DNA of 64,000 nucleotides. Source: Hymenobacter citatus (GTDB lineage: Bacteria; Bacteroidota; Bacteroidia; Cytophagales; Hymenobacteraceae). How positions within the stretch are numbered: position 1 is the first letter of the stretch; each line of letters starts with the position of its first letter. Both the position numbers and the translations under genes were made by a program. The stretch lies in NCBI RefSeq assembly GCF_014333615.1, contig NZ_JACSCY010000010.1, positions 62,001 to 126,000 of the forward strand, in the 5' to 3' direction. This document shows positions 37,301 through 46,150 of the stretch, one piece after another. A model generated the notes under the pieces. It was not told the DNA's origin, made no database searches, and worked only from the letters and a program-made list of their open reading frames with translations.

Positions 37301-40300
37301 TGGGCAGTACAACTACAACCCGCAGGTAACTCTCGACCCCAGAGACCCCAATGGCCGCACCCAATTGCTTGGGTCACCACAGAGCAACTACGGCGCCATC
37401 AGCCGCGAAATCACCTTCGATACGGACTTCGACAACGCCAACGTAGAGTACATTGAGTTCTGGATGATGGATCCGTTCATTCAAAGCAACAACGGCAACA
37501 ACGTCATTCGCGATGGGGTGAACGAGACGGTGGCCTCGGCCAACCCTGGCGGTGATTTTTATATCAACCTGGGCTCGGTGTCGGAAGATGTGCTGCGCGA
37601 CAACAACATCAACGAGTTTGAGAACGGCTTACCCGATGGCACCAACAACGCGGCCAACCTGACGCAGAACACATCCTGGGGACGGGCTACCACCCAGCAA
37701 TTCCTGACCGATGCCTTCTCGGCTGCCAACGGGGCGCGGGCGCAGCAGGACGTGGGGCTGGATGGGGTAGACAATACCGCCGAAAAAGCGCTGGGAGTAC
37801 CCGGTCCGTTCTCTACCCTGGACGACCCGGCCGGCGACGACTTCCTGCACCACCTCTCGGGCCAGTACAACGGTACTGTGGCTGGCAACCACATTCTGGG
37901 CCGCTACAAGCAGTACAACGGCATGGAGGGCAACTCCACCTCCGATACCAACCAAAGCTCTACCGCCTACCCCGACAAGGAAGACCTAAACCGCGACAAC
38001 GTGGTGACGGACCTGGAGCGCTACTACGAGTATCGTATGCAGCTGCGCCCCAACAACATGGTGGTGGGCCAGAACTACATCGTGGACAAGGTGACGCGTA
38101 GCATTGCCGGTTCCAATGGCGAGTCGGTGTCGTGGTACCAGTTCCGGGTGCCGGTGCGGCAGTATTCGGCCGTGCGGGGCACGCCCAATGGGCAGCCGTT
38201 TGGGTTCAAGTCCATCCGGTTTGTGCGCCTCTACCTCACGCAGTGGCAGCAGCCGGTGGTGCTGCGCCTGGTGCAGCCGCAATTTGTGGCCAACCAGTGG
38301 CGCCGCTTCCTGAGCACCATTGCTACCCCCGGTCAGCCCGTGCTGAACAACGACACCGACGCCGAGGGCTTTGCCATTTCGACGGTGAGCCTGGAGGAAA
38401 ACGGCGCGTCGGCCAATACGTCGGGGGCTATTCCGTACGTGTTGCCGCCCGGCATCCAGCGCGACCAAGAGTATGGCTCCAGCACCGTGAACCGTCGGCA
38501 AAACGAGCAGAGCCTGCGCCTGGCTGTAGACGGCCTGCGCGACGGCTACGGCAAAGCGGCCTACAAAAACATTCAGATCAGCCTGCTACGCTACAAGCAG
38601 CTGCGGATGTTCCTGCACGCCGAAAGCCAGGATCCTACCGTGAACGACGACGACGTGCGCGCTTTCGTCCGCATCGGCACCGACTATACCCAGAACTACT
38701 ACGAGTATTCACTTCCTCTGAAGCTTACCCGCCCCGGTGCCTCTACCACCGCCGAAATCTGGCCCGACGCCAACCAGATTCAGGTGGCGTTCCAGGATTT
38801 CATCAATGCCAAAGCGGCGCGTAACGCCGTTGCCGTTCAGAATGGGCTGGGGTCCGAGTTTTACTTCGCCCCGTACAACGTAGACCTACCCAACGGCGCC
38901 CGGATTACGATTGTAGGCAACCCCGACTTCTCGCAGGTGCAGGGCGCCATGATTGGCATTCTCAACCCCCTGGACAACGGCGCCAGTAAGTCCGTAACGG
39001 TATGGGCCGACGAGTTTCGGGTGTTTGAGTTTGACCGCAAGAGCGCCTGGGCCGCCACGGCTCGCTTCAATACCCAGCTGGCCGATGTGGCCAACGTAAC
39101 GGCTACGGGCAGCTACGTTACCTCGGGTTTCGGCGGCTTGCAGGACAAGCTCCAACAGCGCACCACCAGCGACATCATGCGCGGCGACGTGAATGCCACC
39201 ATTGCGGCCGATAAGTTCCTGCCCGAAAAGCTGGGCCTGCGGCTACCCGTGCTGGTGCAGGCCGGCACCGAGGTCAGCAAGCCTGAGTACGACCCGCTGG
39301 ACCCCGATACCAAGCTCACGCAGTCGCTGCAAAAGTTTGGTTCTAATCGAGAGCTGCGCCGCGAGTACGAGAAGGAAGTCGTTTCGCAAACCAGCCAGCG
39401 CAGCATCAGCGTTCTGAACGCCCACAAGGAGCGCCTCAACCCACAAAAGCCGGTACGCCCCTACGACATTGAGAACTTTGCCGTGAGCTACGCCATTACC
39501 GAGCGCACGCATACCGACATCAACACCGACCGCGACTACACCCGCACCTTCACGGGGGCGCTGGCCTACGTGTATCAGACCACACCCAAGAACTACACGC
39601 CCTTGGCCAGCCTGAAGGCGCTGGACTCGCCCTACCTGAAGTTTTTGCAGGAGGTAAACTTCACGCCCCTACCCTCGCGCTTCTCGTTCAGGGCCGACCT
39701 GGACCGGCGCTACAACGAGCGGTTTTTGCAGCGCGTGCTGGAGCCTGGCACCCTACCCACCACGGCGGGCATTGCAGGTATTTTTCAGAAAAGCTTCTAT
39801 TTCAACCGCATCTACGACCTGAAGTGGGACCTGGCTAAATCCTTGATTCTGGACTACACGGCCAACAACCGCGCGATTGTGGATGAAGGAGTAGGCCGGG
39901 CTGTGGGCAGTTCCGATCAGGCTCAGCAGAACCGCGACCTGATTCGTGATAACCTGCTGCGCGGGGGCCGTACCACCAACTTCACCCAGCAAGTGGCTGT
40001 GACCTGGACTGTGCCGCTGAATAAATTCCCGCTCACCGACTGGGTATCGATGAATGCGCGCTACTCGGCCAATTACACTTGGCAGGCGGCTTCTACGGCG
40101 CTGCGCGTGCAACGCGTCCCCAGTAACCCACTCTCGGATAGCACGACCCTCGGCAACACCATTCAGAACAACGGCGAGCTGAGTGGTACGGGCAAGATTG
40201 ATCTGGTGAAGCTCTACAACAAGGTGCGCTTCCTCAACATCATCAACAACGCCCCGCCGCCCCCACCCGTGCAGCGCGATGAGAAAGGCCGCATTATTAA

Positions 40301-41819
40301 GCCCAAGCCTACTCCGCCCGGTGCGCCCGGCGTAGCCGGAGCCCCCGCCGACTCCACCCGCAAAGGTCCCGAGCTCCGGGCGCTGAAGGCGGTACTACGC
40401 TCCTTGATGACGGCCCGCTCCCTGGACTTTACCTACACCCGCAGCAACGGCACGCTGCTGCCAGGCTACCTACCCGGCACGCAGTTCTTCGGGATGAATA
40501 GCTCGTTTGATGCACCGGGTATTCCGTTCCTGCTGGGCAAGCAATACAGCAACTTTTCGGACCTGGATGTACTGTATCAGCGCGCCGCCAGCAACGGCTG
40601 GTACACCGAGCGCAGCGATTTGCTGAATACGCCGCTCAGCTCCTTGTTCACCGAGAACCTGACGCTGCGCACGTCCCTGCAACCCTTCCGTGACTTCAAT
40701 ATTCAATTGGATGCGCGCCAGCAGCAGGTCCGCAACCGTGAAGTATTCTACCGTCGGGCTATTGATGAGGAGACGTTGCTACCCGTACCAGGCAACACGG
40801 CTACGGCCAGCAATCCGTTGGGCTCGGGCTCGTTCAGCACCTCGTTCATCTCCATCCAAACGCTGTTCGGCGACCGGTCGGCGGAGGGTACGATTTCCAA
40901 GGCTTTCAACCGCTTCGTGCAGAACCGAGCTTTTGTGTATGACCGCCTGACGGCCGCCAATACGGCTCCTGGCGTGTACAGCTACAACTCGCAGGATGTG
41001 CTACTCCCCGCTTTCCTGGATGCCTACCGCGGCAAGTCGTCGGATGGTTATAAGGCGAAGGGTGGCAGCCCGACCACGCAATTTAAAGTCCCGTTGCCCA
41101 ACTGGACTATTCAGTACAACGGCTTGGCCCAACTGCCCTTCGTACAGCGCTACTTTCGTTCCGTCACGCTCAAGCACGCGTACACCTCGGTGTACAGCAT
41201 CAACAGCTACACTACCTCTACGCTTTATACTAAAGCGCCTGAAAACAACGAGTTTGCGACCGTCACCAACGACAACAACCTGTTCGTTCCCTACTACATT
41301 TTGGGGCAGGTAACCATTTCGGAGCAACTGGCCCCGCTGATTGGCCTCACGTTCCAAACCCTGCAAAAGGTATCCGGCAACCTGGAGTACCGCGTAACGC
41401 GCAACGTAGGCCTGAACACCATCAACGCCCAGGTAACGGAGCTGCACACCACCGAGATGGTGATAGGCTTCGGCTACGTGACGGACCGCCTGAAGCTACC
41501 TTTCCGCATTGGGGGCGAACAAAAAGTGCTGCGCAACCAGCTCAATGCCCGCCTGGACATGTCGATTCGCGACAACACCATCATCCAGCGCACCATTGAC
41601 GAGGTAGTAGACGGCGTGGATGTGGGCACTGCTGTGAGCCTCGTCACCAGCGGTACCCGCCAGGTATTGCTGCGCCCTACCATCGACTACACCCTCAACC
41701 AGCGCCTGAACCTGCAATTCTACTTCACGCGCACCGTAACGGCTCCACGCGTGCAGAACTCTTTCCGCAACGCGGCTACCGAAGGCGGTATCCAGCTTCG
41801 CTATAGCCTGTCGCAGTAA
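34362..41819 (+). CDS. sprA: SprA, T9SS outer-membrane translocon
   Basis: 2485-aa giant beta-barrel protein (homologue of gliding SprA and Porphyromonas Sov). It forms the channel through which type IX secretion substrates leave, here including the two proteins at 1663 and 5173. Translation starts at a TTG (34362), 33 nt after the ruvA stop, followed by a signal-like segment (SLVLCALLVTWWSQAKP). The barrel part is strand-rich throughout; a Pro-rich insertion near residue 1970 (APPPPPVQRDEKG) may face the periplasm. Family motifs seen include DYRNPSRMTFEEYSRF near the start and VNMRRESRALTKYLDM in the middle. The gene ends directly at a palindromic repeat. Confidence 0.95.
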   Translation: MSFDKKHLSSSLVLCALLVTWWSQAKPLAPTAVTLHRLLTRLPVVAQLLPDTPRVVLPDTSRYRPSTRPKVAPTDRQGITSPTRRRSPLLLDQPANVKPEVVASDSLDYYDLNEKIGSDIDYRNPSRMTFEEYSRFRQQQAVRDYYREKAAGGVTGGANTPATAQRLIPKIYLGPMADRIFGGSYVDIRPQGAVTLRMGARFNRNENPTLTLRQQRTGDFNYEQNMNLNLTGQIGEKMRVTFNYDTKAAFEFENNMKLDYTGYETEIIRKVELGNVSLPLNNSLITGGQNLFGVKAQLQFGRLGVTAVASTLRGQQDAVTVQNGGQSRNFEIKASQYENNRHFFLSQFFRDRYNAALRNLPTVQSGIEIRRLEVYVTNDNRTATDLRNVVPLMDLAEPFRVYRPQFLQGNRTVNTPPGNGQNTEYEQVRRDRGNLTVDNSLNSLGLVKAIDFERVRARKLAPTEYTFNAQLGYLSLNTQLLPEQVLGVSYEYLYNGQVYKVGELVDDYASVNPDQVIFLKMLKATNPGVGLADPNVNPQNPNLVTRNLPTWDLLMKNVYALNATQLNRENFQLQVVYKDDVTGVDLISLKEGQNVRNVPLIQVLNLDNLNPNNDRNSDGNFDYISGITIDPTLGRIYFPEVEPFGNYLQNQFIAGTEQNLIDKYVYSALYNQVQSDAQQVQDKDKFFLRGRYQATSTDVISLPGFGIAQGSVRVYAGSTLLQEGVDYQVFYDQAQVKVLNPSYLNSANELRITFEKNAVVQVQPRRLIGTRLDYRLSPDINFGATMLKLIENQAPGINRVAIGDEPNNNTIYGFDVNMRRESRALTKYLDMLPGLSTKAPSSVAFSGEFAQLLPGKTELGRGENGVSYLDDFENARTPYTLAGLNSATVWRLGATPLPIQGSQLQGLPFAYRRAKLAWYTVDQTYYSNGPSKPSSIGTQELRNHYVRGIPRTEIFPARDVGATGNGFELPLDLAYFPTERGQYNYNPQVTLDPRDPNGRTQLLGSPQSNYGAISREITFDTDFDNANVEYIEFWMMDPFIQSNNGNNVIRDGVNETVASANPGGDFYINLGSVSEDVLRDNNINEFENGLPDGTNNAANLTQNTSWGRATTQQFLTDAFSAANGARAQQDVGLDGVDNTAEKALGVPGPFSTLDDPAGDDFLHHLSGQYNGTVAGNHILGRYKQYNGMEGNSTSDTNQSSTAYPDKEDLNRDNVVTDLERYYEYRMQLRPNNMVVGQNYIVDKVTRSIAGSNGESVSWYQFRVPVRQYSAVRGTPNGQPFGFKSIRFVRLYLTQWQQPVVLRLVQPQFVANQWRRFLSTIATPGQPVLNNDTDAEGFAISTVSLEENGASANTSGAIPYVLPPGIQRDQEYGSSTVNRRQNEQSLRLAVDGLRDGYGKAAYKNIQISLLRYKQLRMFLHAESQDPTVNDDDVRAFVRIGTDYTQNYYEYSLPLKLTRPGASTTAEIWPDANQIQVAFQDFINAKAARNAVAVQNGLGSEFYFAPYNVDLPNGARITIVGNPDFSQVQGAMIGILNPLDNGASKSVTVWADEFRVFEFDRKSAWAATARFNTQLADVANVTATGSYVTSGFGGLQDKLQQRTTSDIMRGDVNATIAADKFLPEKLGLRLPVLVQAGTEVSKPEYDPLDPDTKLTQSLQKFGSNRELRREYEKEVVSQTSQRSISVLNAHKERLNPQKPVRPYDIENFAVSYAITERTHTDINTDRDYTRTFTGALAYVYQTTPKNYTPLASLKALDSPYLKFLQEVNFTPLPSRFSFRADLDRRYNERFLQRVLEPGTLPTTAGIAGIFQKSFYFNRIYDLKWDLAKSLILDYTANNRAIVDEGVGRAVGSSDQAQQNRDLIRDNLLRGGRTTNFTQQVAVTWTVPLNKFPLTDWVSMNARYSANYTWQAASTALRVQRVPSNPLSDSTTLGNTIQNNGELSGTGKIDLVKLYNKVRFLNIINNAPPPPPVQRDEKGRIIKPKPTPPGAPGVAGAPADSTRKGPELRALKAVLRSLMTARSLDFTYTRSNGTLLPGYLPGTQFFGMNSSFDAPGIPFLLGKQYSNFSDLDVLYQRAASNGWYTERSDLLNTPLSSLFTENLTLRTSLQPFRDFNIQLDARQQQVRNREVFYRRAIDEETLLPVPGNTATASNPLGSGSFSTSFISIQTLFGDRSAEGTISKAFNRFVQNRAFVYDRLTAANTAPGVYSYNSQDVLLPAFLDAYRGKSSDGYKAKGGSPTTQFKVPLPNWTIQYNGLAQLPFVQRYFRSVTLKHAYTSVYSINSYTTSTLYTKAPENNEFATVTNDNNLFVPYYILGQVTISEQLAPLIGLTFQTLQKVSGNLEYRVTRNVGLNTINAQVTELHTTEMVIGFGYVTDRLKLPFRIGGEQKVLRNQLNARLDMSIRDNTIIQRTIDEVVDGVDVGTAVSLVTSGTRQVLLRPTIDYTLNQRLNLQFYFTRTVTAPRVQNSFRNAATEGGIQLRYSLSQ

Positions 41820-41943
41820 AAGGTGAGATGGTGAGATGGTGAGATAGTGAAATGGTGAGTTTGCTGTTCTGATTGCGCGAAATGCGCCAATAGCGCAATC
41901 AGAACAGCAAACTCACCATTTCACTATCTCACCATCTCACCTT
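41820..41943. repeat. Palindromic repeat, GTGAGATGG family, copy 2
   Basis: Arms 41830-41878 and 41893-41941 are perfectly complementary over 49 nt; the left arm carries one extra 8-nt GTGAGATG unit, a slippage sign. The arm core matches copy 1 at 17795 (GTGAGATGG tract, then GAGTTTGCTGTTCTG), but the 14-nt loop differs. It begins on the base after the sprA stop. Confidence 0.88.
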
Positions 41944-41949
41944 TTCCCG

Positions 41950-41957
41950 TACTTTTG
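41950..41957 (+). promoter_or_regulatory. -7 promoter element of gcvH
   Basis: TACTTTTG, exact TAnnTTTG match, 28 nt before the ATG, immediately after the palindrome. Confidence 0.5.
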
Positions 41958-41985
41958 AGGGCTGTTCATTTTAACCAGGCATTGC

Positions 41986-42366
41986 ATGAATCTCCCCGCT
42001 GAACTGAAGTATACCAAAGAGCACGAATGGGTGCGTGTTGAAGGCGACGTAGCGTACGTGGGCATCACCGACCACGCGCAAAAAGAGCTTGGCGACATCG
42101 TGTATGTCGACATTGATACGCTGGACAAAGACGTGGCTCAAAACGACGTATTCGGTACGGTAGAGGCCGTGAAGACGGTTTCGGACCTGTTTAGCCCGCT
42201 CACCGGCACCGTGCTGGAAATCAACCCCGCCCTCGATGGCAGCCCCGAGCTAGTGAACTCCGACCCCTACGGCGACGGTTGGATGATCAAGATGTCGGTG
42301 GGCAACCCCGCCGAGCTGGACGAGCTGCTGACGGCTGAGTCCTATGGCGAAATAGTAGGCGCCTAA
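41986..42366 (+). CDS. gcvH: Glycine cleavage system H protein
   Basis: 126-aa lipoyl carrier that shuttles the aminomethyl group between the P, T and L proteins in glycine breakdown. Signature sequence [20 protein letters not shown] and the lipoylation site [16 protein letters not shown] (Lys) are intact. The P/T/L genes are not nearby. The VanZ-like gene starts one nucleotide after its stop, so the two are probably cotranscribed. Confidence 0.97.
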   Translation: MNLPAELKYTKEHEWVRVEGDVAYVGITDHAQKELGDIVYVDIDTLDKDVAQNDVFGTVEAVKTVSDLFSPLTGTVLEINPALDGSPELVNSDPYGDGWMIKMSVGNPAELDELLTAESYGEIVGA

Positions 42367-42367
42367 G

Positions 42368-42784
42368 TTGACGGTTTCTACAAGCATAACGCCGCCCGCG
42401 TCGCCGCGCGCCTTTGCTGGCGTGCCGGCCACGTGGGCGGCGTTGGTGTTGGTGTTGACCCTCACGCCAGCCCAGGAAATGCCCAATACGCCGCAGTGGG
42501 AGTTGCTATCGTTTGACACGGCTGCCCACGCAGGTGTCTTTGCGGTATTGTCTTTTACCACCTACATCTCGGCCCGGCGGCAGCGCCGCTTCCCTACCTT
42601 GCGCCGTCGGGCGTTGTGGTGGGTAGGCGTTGGCTGCACCTTGTTTGGGGCGCTGATTGAGGTGCTGCAAATGACCATGAACCTAGGCCGCCACGGCGAA
42701 TGGTCCGACCTCATCAGCGACACGCTGGGCACCGTGGCAGGCCTGGGTGCAGCCTGGCTATTGAGGCGCTGGTGGCAAGCCTGA
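42368..42784 (+). CDS. VanZ-like family protein
   Basis: 138-aa inner-membrane protein with about four hydrophobic segments and the VanZ-family signature: FDTAAHAGVFAVLSF and GALIEVLQMTMNLGRHGEWSD followed by LISDTLGTVAGLGAAWLL. Translation appears to start at a TTG one nucleotide after gcvH. Function of this family outside teicoplanin resistance is unclear; many occur in sensitive environmental bacteria, so resistance should not be inferred. Overlaps the following M28 peptidase start by about 13 nt. Confidence 0.85.
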   Translation: MTVSTSITPPASPRAFAGVPATWAALVLVLTLTPAQEMPNTPQWELLSFDTAAHAGVFAVLSFTTYISARRQRRFPTLRRRALWWVGVGCTLFGALIEVLQMTMNLGRHGEWSDLISDTLGTVAGLGAAWLLRRWWQA

Positions 42785-44118
42785 TAGTTACCGGGCGCCG
42801 CTGGCTACTGCTGGGGGTAGGGCTCCTACCCTTCGGGACACTGGCGCAGGACATGTCCCGCGTACGCCACACCATTGCTACCCTCGCCGCGCCCCACATG
42901 CACGGCCGCGGCTATGTACGCGACGGCGACCAGCGCGCCGCCGCCTACCTACGGCAACGGTTTCGGCAACTGGGTTTGCAGCCTTTGGCGCCTGACTATA
43001 CCCAGTCTTTTCCGCTCACGGTCAATACCTTTCCGGGGAAGCTGCAACTGGATCTTAGCGTTGGCATGCTGCGGTTTCCGGTGCTGGGCCGCTCCCGCAA
43101 GTTGCAGCCAGGCACAGAGTTCATTGCCGCCCCCGAATCAGGCCCAGGCAAAATAGGCGGGCCGTTTTCAGCGGCACCCATTATCCACCTCGATACGCTG
43201 GTTTTCACAGATGTCGCGGCCCAGCAGCGCCTGTTGAAACGCTCTTGGTACGGGGGCGGCGTGGCAATCCGTAACGCCGACGTACCCCGCCTAGCTACCC
43301 TTCCCCTACCCCTACAACAACACCTCGACTCGGCAGCAATGCGTTTTACGCTGGTGCCCAAGCTCACGGCTTCACTGGCTTCCATACAGGCTGGCCAAGT
43401 ACGCCTAGATATTTTGGAATCGGTTTGGCAGAAGTATACCTCTAAACAAGATGACCTAGCAGCGCAGGTAGCTGTGCGGGTAGATGCAGAGCTAAAGCAC
43501 GACTACCAAACTCAAAACCTGATTGGGATGCTGCCCGGCACCGCCCAGCCCGATTCGTTTTTGGTTATTACGGCGCACTACGACCATTTGGGAACCATGG
43601 GCCGCCGCGCCTACTTTCCCGGCGCCAACGACAATGCCAGCGGCACAGCCATGCTGTTGGAGCTGGCCGCCTACTACGCCCGCCCCGAAAACCGTCCAGC
43701 TTACTCGGTGGTGTTCATTGCCTTTGGTGGCGAAGAAGCTGGTTTGGTTGGCTCACGCTACTTCGTGCAGCACCCGTTGGTGCCCCTACCCCGCATCCGG
43801 TTCCTGCTTAACCTAGACTTATTGGGCACTGGCGAGGAGGGCATTACCGTGGTGAATGGCCGTGTTTTGCCCGATGCTTTTCAGCGCTTGCAACAGTTCA
43901 ACGAGGCTGGGCATTTTGTGCCCTCCGTAGCAGCCCGCGGCAAGGCTGCCAATTCCGACCATTACTACTTCACTGAAAGCGGTGTGCCCGCCTTCTTCCT
44001 CTACACCCGTGGCGGCCCCACTGCCTACCACGATGTGCACGACCAAGCTGCCGCGCTGCCCCTAACGGCTTTTTCCGGCGTATTTAAGTTGATTACGCAG
44101 TTTCTGGCTTCCTTTTAA
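42772..44118 (+). CDS. M28-family zinc metallopeptidase
   Basis: 448-aa secreted aminopeptidase-type enzyme. The GTG at 42772 gives a signal-like start (WLLLGVGLLPFGTLAQ); the frame is open upstream only within the VanZ gene. Zinc-site motifs are in order: ITAHYDHLG (His), PGANDNASG (Asp), FGGEEAGLVGS (Glu, catalytic Glu adjacent), LNLDLLG (Asp) and a C-terminal His in AYHDVHDQ. M28 enzymes cut N-terminal residues from peptides; the substrate here is open. A bidirectional terminator follows. Confidence 0.87.
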   Translation: MASLIVTGRRWLLLGVGLLPFGTLAQDMSRVRHTIATLAAPHMHGRGYVRDGDQRAAAYLRQRFRQLGLQPLAPDYTQSFPLTVNTFPGKLQLDLSVGMLRFPVLGRSRKLQPGTEFIAAPESGPGKIGGPFSAAPIIHLDTLVFTDVAAQQRLLKRSWYGGGVAIRNADVPRLATLPLPLQQHLDSAAMRFTLVPKLTASLASIQAGQVRLDILESVWQKYTSKQDDLAAQVAVRVDAELKHDYQTQNLIGMLPGTAQPDSFLVITAHYDHLGTMGRRAYFPGANDNASGTAMLLELAAYYARPENRPAYSVVFIAFGGEEAGLVGSRYFVQHPLVPLPRIRFLLNLDLLGTGEEGITVVNGRVLPDAFQRLQQFNEAGHFVPSVAARGKAANSDHYYFTESGVPAFFLYTRGGPTAYHDVHDQAAALPLTAFSGVFKLITQFLASF

Positions 44119-44200
44119 GAAACCAAGCGAACGTGTAGTATATTCTTCTGTTACTTAAATCAGGTGCTGCAACGCGCTACTGTTGTGCCGTTGCGCACAA

Positions 44201-44244
44201 AAAACCACTAGCACGTCACCTGTTGATGACGTGCTAGTGGTTTT
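44201..44244. terminator. Bidirectional terminator, 18-bp perfect stem
   Basis: AAAACCACTAGCACGTCA and its exact complement around an 8-nt loop. It separates the convergent M28 gene and the minus-strand gene ending at 44273. Confidence 0.85.
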
Positions 44245-44272
44245 CTTACTTACGCTCGACTACTACCTAGTC

Positions 44273-44815
44273 TTAACCGTTGGTGCGGAGGGAGCCCATG
44301 ATCTGCTTGGCTACCGTTTCCCACTCGGGCTTTTGGCGGTCAGCGCAGGTGAAAGTGCACATGAGCAGCTTGCCTTCTACGTCGGTGAAGAACACCAGCG
44401 TATAAACTTCATGGCCCAACTCCGGCTTCATCAGCTCCATGTAGCCCATTTTGCGACCATTGATTTCGCGTACACCGTTGGAAAACCACTTAGCGTTCTT
44501 GAACTGCTTGGTGTAGGTTTTGTAAAACGTCTCGGCGTACATGTTGATCATGTCCTGATCAGCTGCGTTGTCGGTGTAGGTGAAGGCAACGCTGGCTTCC
44601 TTGCTGTTGGTGTAGATAACACTCGGGCGGCTTTGGGCGCTGCCGTAGTTGAAATCCATTTGTTGCTCACTCATTACCTCAAACCCTTTGGGAATGAGAA
44701 TCTCAACCCGTTCGCTGAGTACGCGCTTCTTAATAAGCTCTATCTCGGCGAATGGGCGAGCAGCCATTAGAAGCATGGAAAGGCAGAGAAACGGAAGTAG
44801 TAAAGCTTTTTTCAT
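44273..44815 (-). CDS. Secreted protein of unknown function
   Basis: 180 aa from the ATG at 44815 with a signal peptide (MKKALLLPFLCLSMLLMAA). The mature part runs EIELIKKRVLSERVEILIPK, MSEQQMDFNYG, VIYTNSKEASVAFTYTDN and ends YTLVFFTDVEGKLLMCTFTC. The alternating strand pattern and length remind me of DcrB/PsbP-like small periplasmic folds, but I do not recognise a family. No enzyme motif seen. AT-rich, geneless DNA lies upstream. Confidence 0.75.
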   Translation of the reverse strand: MKKALLLPFLCLSMLLMAARPFAEIELIKKRVLSERVEILIPKGFEVMSEQQMDFNYGSAQSRPSVIYTNSKEASVAFTYTDNAADQDMINMYAETFYKTYTKQFKNAKWFSNGVREINGRKMGYMELMKPELGHEVYTLVFFTDVEGKLLMCTFTCADRQKPEWETVAKQIMGSLRTNG

Positions 44816-45144
44816 AACATTTACTTGAAAAAAGATGAATTTCAGAAGAATGATGGATACGCCATAGAGCATACCCCTGCTTGATTAGCACAATTTACTA
44901 CGAATAATCTTAAAGACAAGTTTTGTCCAAAAGAAATATTTTTGTGCTTTCTACATCCATCTCCGAAAACCCTGCCAATTTCTCATAAAATAGTCAATTG
45001 TAACGATATAAATCTCTTCGCACCCTACATACATTCCTTGCTTATCATTGATAAAGTACTGTAAACATAGATCAAAATAAAAACTTGAAATCATGTAAAA
45101 ATACCATATAACTATTTCTATCAACCAAATTTAAGCACTACCAA
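44816..45144. other. AT-rich intergenic stretch
   Basis: 329 bp clearly richer in A and T than the rest of the window, with no ORF, repeat or RNA I can support. It separates the secreted unknown (promoter expected here) from the 3' end of yicC. Candidate regulatory or horizontally acquired DNA; nothing specific identified. Confidence 0.5.
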
Positions 45145-46032
45145 TTATAGGATATTATTTATTTGCTCTTTGATTTTCTCTAGTTCTTCTTTCATTCCCA
45201 CTACTAAATGCTGGATAGTAGAATCATTCGCTTTTGATCCAATTGTGTTGATTTCGCGACCTATTTCTTGGGAAATGAAGGCGAGTTTTTTGCCTGTAGG
45301 CTCGGGCAGATACACAGTTTCGGTGAAGTAGTGCAGGTGATTGATCAGGCGCACTTTTTCCTCGGCAATGTCGAGCTTCTCGATGTAGTACAGCACCTCC
45401 TGCTCGAAGCGGCTGGCATTGAAATTTTCCGTCGCAGCTAGCTCATTCAGATGGTTTTGCAGGCGTTGCCGAACTTGGGTAATACGCGTCGGGTCGTGGC
45501 GCTCTACGTCTGCCAGGGCCACGCGAATGTGGTCGATATAGCTCAGAATTTCGGTGGTCAGGGCTTGGCCCTCGTCGCGGCGAAACTGGTTGATACGCTC
45601 CAGCGCCTCGTGCACCAGCGGCAGCAACTCGTCCCAGGTGATTTCCTCTTCCGGCTCTGCTGCTTGGTCGGGGCCGGCCAGCACGCCGGGTAGGCGCAGA
45701 GCCGCCAACAGGGTTTCCTCACCGGCAGGCAGGCCCAGCTCTTGCGCAATGGCTTTCACTTCCTGATAGGCCGCCAGCAACGCTTCGCGGTTGAAGATGG
45801 TAGCGGTGCGAGTGCCAGCGTTGCGACTTACTTCAAAGTTTAGATTGACTTTGCCACGAATTAGACTCTTAGCCAATAGGTTACGCACTTCCAGCTCGCG
45901 GTCTTGCAGGAAGCGGGGTAGGCGCAGGCTCAGGTCCAGGGTTTTGGAATTGAGCGATTTGATTTCGACAGTGGCAGTGTAGTGGTCGGTTTCGCGGTGG
46001 GCGATGCCGTAGCCGGTCATGGACAGGAGCAT
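45145..46032 (-). CDS. yicC: YicC-family endoribonuclease-like protein
   Basis: 295-aa member of the YicC/YloC family, recently linked to RNA cleavage and stress responses. The start MLLSMTGYG (ATG 46032) matches the family's conserved opening; upstream ORF extension is not used. The signature C-terminus is EIGREINTIGSKAND. The middle is helical with acidic and basic patches. The gene is divergent from the glycosyltransferase at 46151, with a 118-bp shared promoter region. Confidence 0.93.
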   Translation of the reverse strand: MLLSMTGYGIAHRETDHYTATVEIKSLNSKTLDLSLRLPRFLQDRELEVRNLLAKSLIRGKVNLNFEVSRNAGTRTATIFNREALLAAYQEVKAIAQELGLPAGEETLLAALRLPGVLAGPDQAAEPEEEITWDELLPLVHEALERINQFRRDEGQALTTEILSYIDHIRVALADVERHDPTRITQVRQRLQNHLNELAATENFNASRFEQEVLYYIEKLDIAEEKVRLINHLHYFTETVYLPEPTGKKLAFISQEIGREINTIGSKANDSTIQHLVVGMKEELEKIKEQINNIL

Positions 46033-46060
46033 ACTGAAAACAGGAAAGGTAAAACGTAAA

Positions 46061-46068
46061 CAAAAGTA
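46061..46068 (-). promoter_or_regulatory. -7 promoter element of yicC
   Basis: Minus-strand TACTTTTG, exact consensus, 28 nt before the yicC ATG; a second, weaker TACCTTTC lies at 46044-46051. Confidence 0.45.
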
Positions 46069-46150
46069 CAGCAGCAGCGTCGAACCAAGCCTGAAGCAGG
46101 CCTGCGCCCCTACTTGTTTGGGCCACCCAAAACCCCGTAGCTTGCACGCT

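Noticed and set aside
17795..41943. CRISPR array or direct-repeat array from the GTGAGATGG tracts
   Set aside because: Units are 8 nt, without regular spacers and form inverted, not direct, repeats; no cas genes.
42368..42784. VanZ-like gene as a glycopeptide-resistance gene
   Set aside because: No vanH/A/X or regulators nearby; VanZ-like proteins are widespread in Bacteroidetes with no resistance role established here.
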